From UBA1049 sp964525815 (GTDB lineage: Bacteria > Bacillota > Clostridia > Oscillospirales > CAG-382), in NCBI GenBank assembly GCA_964525815.1, contig CAZGJQ010000059.1, forward strand, positions 1-12,006: a stretch of 12,006 nucleotides of DNA, in the 5' to 3' direction. How positions within the stretch are numbered: the stretch's first letter is position 1; each line of letters starts with the position of its first letter. A model generated the notes under the pieces. It was not told where the DNA came from and did not search any database. It saw only the letters and a program-made list of their open reading frames with translations. The translations under genes were made by a program, and so were the position numbers. Below are positions 1-5,932 of this stretch, in pieces.

Positions 1-264
1 AGTTACGAAAAAGGGAAAATAATCGATTTTGCGGACATAATTGAGGATGACGAGCTTCTTATCTACCACGCCGGAACAAAAAGAGAGCCGGACGGTGTTT
101 ATACCTCGGGAGGCAGGGTTCTGGGGGTTACCGCAACGGGTAAGGATTTGTCGGGAGCGGTGGCAAAAGCATATGCGGCAGCGGAGAAAATAACCTTTGA
201 TGGCGTATACTGCCGAAAGGATATCGGAAAAAGAGCGCTTGAATATTTAGGTCAAAACAAATAG
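1..264 (+). CDS. purD: Phosphoribosylamine--glycine ligase (GAR synthetase), C-terminal fragment
   Basis: The 5' end lies outside the window; the last 87 codons are visible in frame 1, ending at TAG 262-264. PurD joins glycine to 5-phosphoribosylamine using ATP to make GAR, an early step of de novo purine synthesis in the cytoplasm. The fragment matches the end of the ATP-grasp enzyme: a YHAGTK segment at fragment residues 22-27, then the family hallmark GGRVLGVTA at 37-45, an alanine-rich helix, and a final CRKDIGKRALEYL stretch similar to the usual YRxDIGxxAL ending. It lies 21 bp upstream of purL on the same strand, so the two are almost certainly co-transcribed. The identification is from recognised family motifs; the missing N-terminal part cannot be assessed. 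Confidence 0.93.
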   Translation, partial: SYEKGKIIDFADIIEDDELLIYHAGTKREPDGVYTSGGRVLGVTATGKDLSGAVAKAYAAAEKITFDGVYCRKDIGKRALEYLGQNK

Positions 265-270
265 TTATAC

Positions 271-276
271 GGAAGG
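271..276 (+). promoter_or_regulatory. Ribosome binding site of purL
   Basis: GGAAGG lies 9 bp upstream of the ATG at 286, in the 21-bp gap after the purD stop. It supports this start for purL. Confidence 0.7.
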
Positions 277-285
277 GCTTAGCAA

Positions 286-3200
286 ATGGTTTACAGGGTC
301 TATACCGAAAAGAAAAAGGAATATGCGATCGAAGCGGCTTCGGTTTTTTCCGATTTGAAGGAAATGCTTAAGATAGAGTCTCTTGAGAGTGTGCGGGTGC
401 TTAACCGCTATGATGTGGAGAATATAACGAAGGAGCTTTTTGATTACTGCATAGACACCGTTTTTTCTGAGCCGCAGCTTGACACGGTGTATAAATCGCT
501 GCCTAATGACAGTGCGGAAATAATTGCGGTGGAATATCTGCCCGGGCAGTATGATCAGCGTGCCGATTCCGCTTCACAATGTATTCAGATAGTGTCGCAG
601 GGGGAAAGACCGACTGTGCGGAGCGCAAAGGTGTATTTCCTATACGGAAAGCTTACTGAAAATGATTTACGCAGAATAGAGAATCATCTTATAAATCCGG
701 TTGACAGCCGAAGAGCTTCCCTCGTTGAATATGATACCCTTGTATTGAAAAGCGAGCAGCCCGATTCGGTTGAAACAGTTGATAAATTTATCGGTATGTC
801 AGACAATGAATTGAAGTCTTTTTTAAGCAAAAAAGGGCTGGCAATGGATTTTGATGACCTGCTTTTCTGCCGGGACTATTTCAGGACGGAAAACCGCAAT
901 CCTACCATAACCGAAATAAAAATGATAGACACCTACTGGTCGGATCATTGCCGGCATACCACCTTTACAACGCATATTGAGGGTATTGCAATAGAGGACG
1001 AGCTTGTGGAGCAGGGCTACAGGCATTATATTTCTCTCCGTGAAGAGCTGGGAAGAACTGGTCCGGTTACCCTTATGGATATTGCTACCATAGGTGCAAA
1101 GTATCTTAAGAAGAAGGGTATTTTGACCCGTCTTGACGAATCGGACGAAATAAACGCCTGTACTGTAAAAATTGATGTCGACACAGACGGAAAAAGCGAG
1201 GAATACCTGCTGCTGTTCAAGAACGAGACACATAACCATCCGACCGAGATTGAGCCCTTCGGCGGTGCGGCCACCTGTATCGGCGGCGCAATACGCGATC
1301 CGCTCTCGGGCAGAAGCTATGTATATCAGGCGATGCGGGTAACGGGAGCGGCCGACCCTTTGACCCCCGCAGAAAAAACCATAAACGGCAAGCTCCCGCA
1401 GCGCAAGCTGGTCACCGAGGCTGCCCACGGCTATTCCTCATACGGAAATCAAATAGGGCTTGCCACCGGTCTTGTGGATGAGATATATCATGACGGCTAC
1501 GCCGCAAAGAGAATGGAGATAGGCGCCGTTTTAGGTGCAGCACCGGTAAGTAACGTAAAAAGAGAAAAACCAAAGGCAGGGGATGTTATACTGCTCCTCG
1601 GCGGAAAGACGGGAAGGGACGGCTGCGGAGGCGCAACCGGCTCGTCAAAGTCCCATACCATGGAGTCGCTGGAGGAATGCGGCGCCGAGGTTCAGAAGGG
1701 TAATCCTCCCGAGGAGAGGAAGCTGCAGCGGCTGTTCAGGAATCCGGATGCGGCACGGCTTATAAAAAAGTGCAACGACTTCGGTGCGGGCGGCGTTTCT
1801 GTCGCAATAGGCGAGCTTGCGGACGGGCTAGATATTGAGCTTGACAATGTTCCCAAAAAGTACGAGGGACTGGACGGAACCGAGCTTGCCATCAGTGAAT
1901 CGCAGGAGAGAATGGCGGTTCTTCTTGACAAAAACGATATTCCCGCTTTTTTGGCTCTTGCAGCCGAGGAAAATATAGAAGCTACAAGGGTTGCGGAGGT
2001 TACCGACACCAACCGTCTTCGTATGCGTTGGAAAGGAAAAGTAATTGTAGACATATCGAGGGACTTCCTGAACTCAAACGGTGCGGTAAAACGCACGAAT
2101 ATAAGAGCGAAAAAAGCGCAACAACAGACCGAAGAATTATATACCGGCTTCACCGAGGGTATGAAAGCGGTATGCGATGACCTGAACTCCTGCTCAAGGA
2201 GAGGGCTCGCGGAGCGCTTTGACTCCACAATCGGTGCGGGAACAGTGCTTATGCCCTTCGGCGGCAAATATCAGCTTACTCCGACTCAGGCAATGGCGGC
2301 GAAGATTCCGGTTCTTAACGGAAGCACTACAACAGCATCGGTGTTCGCATATGGCTTTAATCCGTATATAAGCGAGGCTAATCCATATGCAGGCTCATAT
2401 AATGCGGTTGCGGAATCGATTACAAAGCTTATCTGCGCCGGAGCGGGACTGGAGAACTGTTATTTGACCTTTCAGGAGTACTTCTGCCGTTTAGGCAGAG
2501 ACGAGAGCCGCTGGGGACTTCCTTTTTCTGCTCTTTTGGGAGCGCTGAAGGCGCAGACCGACCTTTCGGTGGGCGCAATCGGGGGCAAGGACTCCATGAG
2601 CGGCAGCTTCGAGGAGCTGGATGTTCCCCCCACCTTGGTTTCCTTTGCGGTTTCGGTAACTGATGCGAGTAATATTATATCTCCGGAGTTCAAGAGAAGC
2701 GGCAGCCGTGTTGTACTGCTCGAAACAAAGATGAACGGTGTGATAACAGATACGGACAGCTTAAGGGAGAACCTGAACACAGCATATAAGCTGATTAAGG
2801 AAGGAAAAGTGTTGTCCGCATATACCCCGACCTTCGGAGGCATTGCGGCGGCAATCTTTAAAATGTGTATCGGCAACAAAAAGGGCTTTGCCTATTCTGA
2901 TATAAGCAATGAGGAGCTGTTTAAGTACCGTTGCGGCAGCATTATCTTGGAGCTTGCGGAGGACGAAGATATCGGCACAACACTCGGCTATACCGTCGAT
3001 AAAGCGGAGATGAAAAAGGGTAGCGAAAGCATTTCCCTTGATAGTTTGCTTGACATTTATGAGAATAAGCTGGAAAGCATTTTTTCGGCAAATAAAGAGC
3101 AAAACCAGACAGTAATTAATGTACCGCTCTATAAGGCACAAAAATATCCGTCTCCTGTCGTAAAGGCTATGAAACCCAAGGTAATTATACCCGTTTTCCC

Positions 3201-3972
3201 GGGAACCAACTGTGAGTATGACAGCGTACAGGCCTTTGAGAGAGCCGGAGCTGAGCCGGTGGTTACGGTAATTAAGAATTTATCGGGTGCGGACATTACC
3301 GCATCGGTAGAGCAGGTTGCGAAGGCTCTTTCGGACGCACAGATTTTGTTTTTGCCGGGAGGTTTTTCGGGAGGGGACGAGCCGGACGGCTCCGCAAAGT
3401 TTATCACCGCATTTTTACGCAATCCTTTGATAAAGGAGCAAATAGAGCTGCTAATAAACAAGCGGGACGGTCTTATCGGCGGAATCTGCAACGGATTTCA
3501 GGCTTTAGTTAAGCTGGGACTGGTTCCTTTTGGCGAAATAAAGGAGCCGAGTGCTGCATCTCCGACACTCGGACCCAACATAATCGGCAGGCATCAGTCA
3601 AAGCTGGTTACAACAAGAGTTGTTTCCAATAAATCGCCCTGGTTCATGCTCTTTGAGCCGGGAGAGCTGGTTTGCGTACCCGTCTCTCACGGTGAAGGCA
3701 GGTTCATCTGTGATGAAGCACTGGTAAAACAGTTTATCATAAACGGACAGGTCGCTACCCAGTATTCAACACTGGCAGGAGAAGCGACGAGCGATATTGC
3801 CTATAATCCCAACGGCTCCTTTATGGCGGTTGAAGGCATAACCTCTCCGGACGGCAGAGTGTTCGGAAAAATGGGACACTCAGAGCGTACAGGCGAGCAC
3901 CTATATAAAAATATTCCGCAGTATAAGGACAACAACAGGCTGTTCGAAGGTGCGGTAAAGTATTTTAAATAA
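286..3972 (+). CDS. purL: Phosphoribosylformylglycinamidine synthase, single-chain (clostridial-type) PurL
   Basis: This 1228-residue enzyme converts FGAR, glutamine and ATP to FGAM in de novo purine synthesis. Unlike the three-part PurS/PurQ/PurL of Bacillus, all domains lie in one chain, as in the large enzyme found in many Clostridia and in proteobacteria. Visible order: an N-terminal PurS-like region; a linker with SDHCRHTTF near residues 219-227; a first AIRS-like half with NETHNHPTEIEPFGG from 313; a second half with GGKDSMSG at 766-773; and a C-terminal class I glutamine amidotransferase beginning near 970 (PVFPGTNCEYDS). The amidotransferase nucleophile is C1068 in GGICNGFQ, and the probable triad partners are H1198 and E1200 in GHSER. 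All key motifs are intact and the length is normal for the family. The ATG at 286 has a good ribosome binding site. It is the last gene of the pur operon here, since a terminator follows. Confidence 0.97.
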   Translation: MVYRVYTEKKKEYAIEAASVFSDLKEMLKIESLESVRVLNRYDVENITKELFDYCIDTVFSEPQLDTVYKSLPNDSAEIIAVEYLPGQYDQRADSASQCIQIVSQGERPTVRSAKVYFLYGKLTENDLRRIENHLINPVDSRRASLVEYDTLVLKSEQPDSVETVDKFIGMSDNELKSFLSKKGLAMDFDDLLFCRDYFRTENRNPTITEIKMIDTYWSDHCRHTTFTTHIEGIAIEDELVEQGYRHYISLREELGRTGPVTLMDIATIGAKYLKKKGILTRLDESDEINACTVKIDVDTDGKSEEYLLLFKNETHNHPTEIEPFGGAATCIGGAIRDPLSGRSYVYQAMRVTGAADPLTPAEKTINGKLPQRKLVTEAAHGYSSYGNQIGLATGLVDEIYHDGYAAKRMEIGAVLGAAPVSNVKREKPKAGDVILLLGGKTGRDGCGGATGSSKSHTMESLEECGAEVQKGNPPEERKLQRLFRNPDAARLIKKCNDFGAGGVSVAIGELADGLDIELDNVPKKYEGLDGTELAISESQERMAVLLDKNDIPAFLALAAEENIEATRVAEVTDTNRLRMRWKGKVIVDISRDFLNSNGAVKRTNIRAKKAQQQTEELYTGFTEGMKAVCDDLNSCSRRGLAERFDSTIGAGTVLMPFGGKYQLTPTQAMAAKIPVLNGSTTTASVFAYGFNPYISEANPYAGSYNAVAESITKLICAGAGLENCYLTFQEYFCRLGRDESRWGLPFSALLGALKAQTDLSVGAIGGKDSMSGSFEELDVPPTLVSFAVSVTDASNIISPEFKRSGSRVVLLETKMNGVITDTDSLRENLNTAYKLIKEGKVLSAYTPTFGGIAAAIFKMCIGNKKGFAYSDISNEELFKYRCGSIILELAEDEDIGTTLGYTVDKAEMKKGSESISLDSLLDIYENKLESIFSANKEQNQTVINVPLYKAQKYPSPVVKAMKPKVIIPVFPGTNCEYDSVQAFERAGAEPVVTVIKNLSGADITASVEQVAKALSDAQILFLPGGFSGGDEPDGSAKFITAFLRNPLIKEQIELLINKRDGLIGGICNGFQALVKLGLVPFGEIKEPSAASPTLGPNIIGRHQSKLVTTRVVSNKSPWFMLFEPGELVCVPVSHGEGRFICDEALVKQFIINGQVATQYSTLAGEATSDIAYNPNGSFMAVEGITSPDGRVFGKMGHSERTGEHLYKNIPQYKDNNRLFEGAVKYFK

Positions 3973-3982
3973 TAAGAGATAT

Positions 3983-4017
3983 AAAAAAGTCGGCACTTAA
4001 GAGCGTGCCGATTTTTT
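3983..4017 (+). terminator. Rho-independent terminator after purL
   Basis: CGGCAC (3991-3996) pairs with GTGCCG (4005-4010) around an 8-nt loop. The stem extends through T-A, a G-U wobble and an A-run (3983-3988) opposite a run of six T (4012-4017). It starts 11 bp after the purL stop. The A/T symmetry means it could also work on the opposite strand, but no gene there needs it. Confidence 0.85.
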
Positions 4018-4029
4018 AACTATAGCATA

Positions 4030-4059
4030 TTGAATACATTTATCCGAGCAACATATATT
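4030..4059 (+). promoter_or_regulatory. Possible sigma-A-like promoter for the deacetylase gene
   Basis: TTGAAT (4030-4035) and TATATT (4054-4059) are separated by 18 bp, about 70 bp upstream of the ATG at 4131 and just after the purL terminator. A promoter is needed here, because the terminator closes the upstream operon. In such AT-rich sequence the match could be chance. Confidence 0.35.
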
Positions 4060-4130
4060 TATTATAGTGCTAATTCAGAGTGGATTTTTTTGCTTTTATA
4101 TGACGCAGTAACGGATGGGATAGGTGTATC

Positions 4131-4991
4131 ATGCTTTTCAAAAAATATATTTATATTCTTTTAACCGTAATAATTATTGCCGGCATCTTTGCGTATCCCT
4201 ATGTTGAGTCAAGGAGCGTCGATATCGAGGTCGAGGAAAACACGGTATATGTTCCGATTGTGATGTACCATCATGTCAGGAACAAAGATTCGGGGAAGAA
4301 CTCCATAACTCCAGCAGAGTTTGAGAGGGACTTGAAGTATTTAAAGAGGAACGGCTACAACACGGTCACCATGAAGCAGCTTATCGACTATGTATACCAT
4401 GGCATTGAGCTACCTGAAAACCCGATTGTTCTTTCCTTTGACGACGGTTATCTGAACACATATATGAATGTGTTTCCGTTGCTCACCGAATATGACATGA
4501 AGATAGTCCTGTCTGTAATCGGGAAGGTAACGGACGATTTCACCCTGACTATGAGTAACAACATAAACACCTCTCATATGAACTGGAATCACCTCAATGA
4601 GATGATAAATTCAGGAAATGTCGAGGTGCAGAACCATACCTATAATCTCCATTCCGTAAAAAGCGACAGATACGGCTGCGCACAAAAAGCAGGTGAGGAG
4701 CTCTCCGACTACAGAGAGGTACTGACCCAAGATATCGGAAAGCTGCAGACCCTAATAACCGCCTATTCGGGTGTAACACCCAGCACCTTTACCTATCCGT
4801 ACGGAAGGTTCAATGATAACACGGTGCAAATAATCAAGGAAATGGGGTTCAAGGCTTCTCTCTCCTGTATGTACGGAATAAATAAAATCACAAGGGATCC
4901 CGAGTGCCTGTATGACTTAAAGAGAATCTGCCGCTCGCATGGCGTTTCGGTTGAAAAGCTCTTAGAAAATGCCGCAAAGACTATACGATGA
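4131..4991 (+). CDS. Membrane-anchored CE4 polysaccharide deacetylase
   Basis: This 286-residue protein has one hydrophobic N-terminal segment (about residues 5-23) with no lipobox, so it is probably a signal anchor holding the catalytic domain outside the membrane. The NodB/CE4 domain follows. Motif 1 is SFDDGY with D104 and D105 (general base and metal-binding Asp); motif 2 is HTYNLH with H169 and H174 (metal ligands); motif 3 is TYPYGRF at 221-227. Such enzymes remove acetyl groups from N-acetylglucosamine or N-acetylmuramic acid units in peptidoglycan or surface polysaccharides; the actual substrate cannot be told. The YPYG form of motif 3 fits the PgaB/YadE-like branch better than the classical RPPYG branch. 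The ATG at 4131 is preceded by GGATAGGTG (4117-4125). It converges on the cotJ cluster with no visible terminator after it, which is odd; see the cotJC entry. Confidence 0.9.
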   Translation: MLFKKYIYILLTVIIIAGIFAYPYVESRSVDIEVEENTVYVPIVMYHHVRNKDSGKNSITPAEFERDLKYLKRNGYNTVTMKQLIDYVYHGIELPENPIVLSFDDGYLNTYMNVFPLLTEYDMKIVLSVIGKVTDDFTLTMSNNINTSHMNWNHLNEMINSGNVEVQNHTYNLHSVKSDRYGCAQKAGEELSDYREVLTQDIGKLQTLITAYSGVTPSTFTYPYGRFNDNTVQIIKEMGFKASLSCMYGINKITRDPECLYDLKRICRSHGVSVEKLLENAAKTIR

Positions 4992-5158
4992 GAATTAGAA
5001 CATATAAGGGTGGGGATAATTCCGCTAAATTTTTCGCAGGCTCTTCCGGGTATCTGAAGAAGGGACTGACACCTATAACTTATAGGTACCTATTCCTCGG
5101 TACCTATATCGGTAAGAATGCCTATTGTTTCGTCATAAGGCATTGTGTAACGCTGTGA
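4988..5158 (+). other. Small open frame overlapping the deacetylase stop and antisense to cotJC; doubtful gene
   Basis: An ATG at 4988 overlaps the deacetylase TGA (ATGA overlap) and opens a 56-codon frame ending at TGA 5156-5158. Its first half (to about residue 26, ending SGYLKKG) lies in the otherwise empty interval. Its second half runs antisense through the cotJC fragment, so it cannot be an old conserved gene there. No Shine-Dalgarno sequence precedes it. It is more likely a chance frame, or the 5' remnant of something cut by the same event that truncated cotJC. I do not recognise its sequence. Confidence 0.15.
5071..5107. repeat. Cluster of short palindromes and a 9-bp direct repeat at the cotJC breakpoint
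   Basis: The segment contains ACCTATAA-C-TTATAGGT (5071-5087, perfect inverted repeat with a 1-nt centre), ATAGGTACCTAT (5082-5093, perfect 12-bp palindrome), and two direct copies of GGTACCTAT (5085-5093 and 5099-5107) separated by 5 bp. The right-hand copy is native cotJC sequence, encoding the IGT of the GTEE motif on the - strand. The left-hand copy contains the premature stop. The pattern fits a microhomology-mediated join, but no mechanism is proven. Confidence 0.6.
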
Positions 5159-5287
5159 AAGATAGCGTTGAGATGCCGCCAATTCACCGTCCGGTCCACC
5201 GAGCTGGGTGATTATAATTTTTGCTAAAGCAGGGTTGGTGTTCTTGATTTTTACAGGATATTGCAGTTTCTTGTCATATGTCCACAT
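5090..5287 (-). pseudogene. cotJC: CotJC spore-coat / manganese catalase-like protein, truncated after 65 codons
   Basis: The 65 visible residues match the N-terminus of CotJC, a manganese-catalase-family spore-coat component: MWTYDKKLQYPV, then GGPDGELAASQRYLSQRY at about 31-47 and GILTDIGTEE at 56-65. Family members are about 190 residues, so about two thirds are missing. E35 and E65 correspond to the first two glutamate ligands of the dimanganese site, but the stop falls immediately after E65. The His that normally follows a few residues later and all later ligands are lost, so no catalase site can form. The start is supported by GAGAGG 8 bp upstream of the ATG, and the cotJB stop is 3 bp away. 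No remainder of cotJC is found downstream in any frame; after the stop come a repeat cluster and then the convergent deacetylase gene. It is either a genuine degraded gene or an assembly join. Confidence 0.85.
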
Positions 5288-5290
5288 AGG

Positions 5291-5548
5291 TCATGCCTCT
5301 CTTTCGTTCTGCCACGGCCAAGGACCCTGTATCCAGGTCCAGGACGGACCTTTTGCATTATAAAAGGTTAGCGGACCGTAAGTGGCTTCGTATTTTTCAA
5401 CTGCTTCTCTACGCTCTTTTTTAGCTTTATCATAAAAATCCAGTGCTTTTTTGTTTGTTGGGTGCACATCGAGATATAGGGCCGCTTCGTTAATTAGGAA
5501 CGAAGCTACCTGCACCTTTCTCATGTGCTGCATTTTTTCTCTGTTCAT
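5291..5548 (-). CDS. cotJB: Spore coat protein CotJB
   Basis: This is an 85-residue protein of normal length for the family. Recognisable features are the YLDVHP segment (25-30), a charged helix rich in Lys/Arg/Glu, YGPL at 57-60, and the tryptophan-rich ending W70-x-W72...GPWPW (75-79). CotJB belongs to the spore inner-coat group encoded with CotJA and CotJC; in Bacillus subtilis the operon is expressed in the mother cell during sporulation. AAAGGA lies 9 bp before the ATG. Its start overlaps the cotJA stop by 4 bp (ATGA), indicating translational coupling. The gene itself appears intact. Its biochemical function is unknown. Confidence 0.93.
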   Translation of the reverse strand: MNREKMQHMRKVQVASFLINEAALYLDVHPTNKKALDFYDKAKKERREAVEKYEATYGPLTFYNAKGPSWTWIQGPWPWQNEREA

Positions 5549-5763
5549 CGCTTATAATCCTTTCCGCCCATAAACGGCATATCCAGTGCTTTAAAAAGCG
5601 TGCCTCTTTCCAGTGCCGTATCCCCGTCATACAGGTTTTCGAAAGGCTGATAAGGCACATATGCCATAGCGAGCGAAACATGCTGCGGAAAAGTGGTTTC
5701 GGACATGGGTGTGCTCCTGCATACCGGCATTGCCTCTAACTCTAAAGAGGATTCATATTCCAT
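5545..5763 (-). CDS. cotJA: Spore coat associated protein CotJA
   Basis: This 72-residue protein has the CotJA core LAMAYVPYQPFENLYD (31-46) followed by ALERGTLFKALDMPF (50-64), which matches the short CotJA family needed for assembly of the CotJ proteins into the spore coat. The chosen ATG at 5763 lies 13 bp after GGAG, slightly long. A closer ATG about 9 bp upstream opens only a two-codon frame (ATG-CAC-TGA) and is not used for this protein. It is the first gene of the cotJ operon and overlaps cotJB by 4 bp. The N-terminal 20 residues are acidic and variable. Presence of cotJ implies an endospore-forming organism. Confidence 0.9.
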   Translation of the reverse strand: MEYESSLELEAMPVCRSTPMSETTFPQHVSLAMAYVPYQPFENLYDGDTALERGTLFKALDMPFMGGKDYKR

Positions 5764-5803
5764 CAGTGCATAAAATCTCCTTGTTATTTTTTTATGAAAA
5801 ATG

Positions 5804-5826
5804 CATGCCGACCTAGGGTCGGGATG
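5804..5826 (-). promoter_or_regulatory. Inverted repeat in the cotJ leader
   Basis: CCGACC (5808-5813) and GGTCGG (5817-5822) form a perfect 6-bp stem with a 3-nt loop, extended by CAT/ATG pairs after one G-G mismatch. It lies between the putative promoter and the cotJA ribosome binding site. In the transcript it would be a 5' UTR hairpin about 40 nt before the start codon. There is no proper U-tract, so it is not a convincing terminator. It could instead be an operator or an mRNA-stability element. Confidence 0.5.
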
Positions 5827-5840
5827 ATTTCGTTGTTATT

Positions 5841-5869
5841 ATTATATGCGCATATACAATATTCGACAA
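5841..5869 (-). promoter_or_regulatory. Putative promoter of the cotJ operon
   Basis: On the - strand TTGTCG (5869-5864) is followed after 17 bp by a perfect TATAAT (5846-5841), about 78 bp before the cotJA ATG. The same bases read CATATAATA, which fits the CATAnnnTA -10 of the late mother-cell sigma factor SigK and is close to the SigE -10, but I see no good SigE or SigK -35. Sporulation control is expected from the known B. subtilis cotJ operon. Which sigma factor applies here is undecided. Confidence 0.45.
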
Positions 5870-5884
5870 TATATAAGCAAATAT

Positions 5885-5916
5885 AAAAATCGTCGGGCTA
5901 TAATCCGACGATTTTT
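5885..5916 (-). terminator. Rho-independent terminator of the P-type ATPase gene
   Basis: A 12-bp stem pairs 5885-5896 with 5905-5916 (core CGTCGG/CCGACG) around an 8-nt loop. On the - strand it ends in a U-run, 17 bp after the ATPase stop codon. It isolates the ATPase transcript from the cotJ operon downstream. Confidence 0.88.
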
Positions 5917-5932
5917 TATATTCAAGAGGTGT

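Noticed and set aside
823..1428. Open frame of 201 codons on the - strand within purL
   Set aside because: It is a shadow of the intact purL reading frame; no ribosome binding site or family resemblance.
1692..2267. Open frame of 191 codons on the - strand within purL
   Set aside because: Serine- and proline-rich antisense translation typical of a shadow; purL is continuous here.
5490..5681. Open frame of 63 codons on the - strand overlapping cotJA and cotJB
   Set aside because: It is an alternative frame of cotJA/cotJB, both of which have clear family signatures and translational coupling.
5804..5826. Leader inverted repeat as a terminator for an upstream - strand transcript
   Set aside because: There is no continuous U-tract, and the ATPase transcript already has a strong terminator at 5885-5916.
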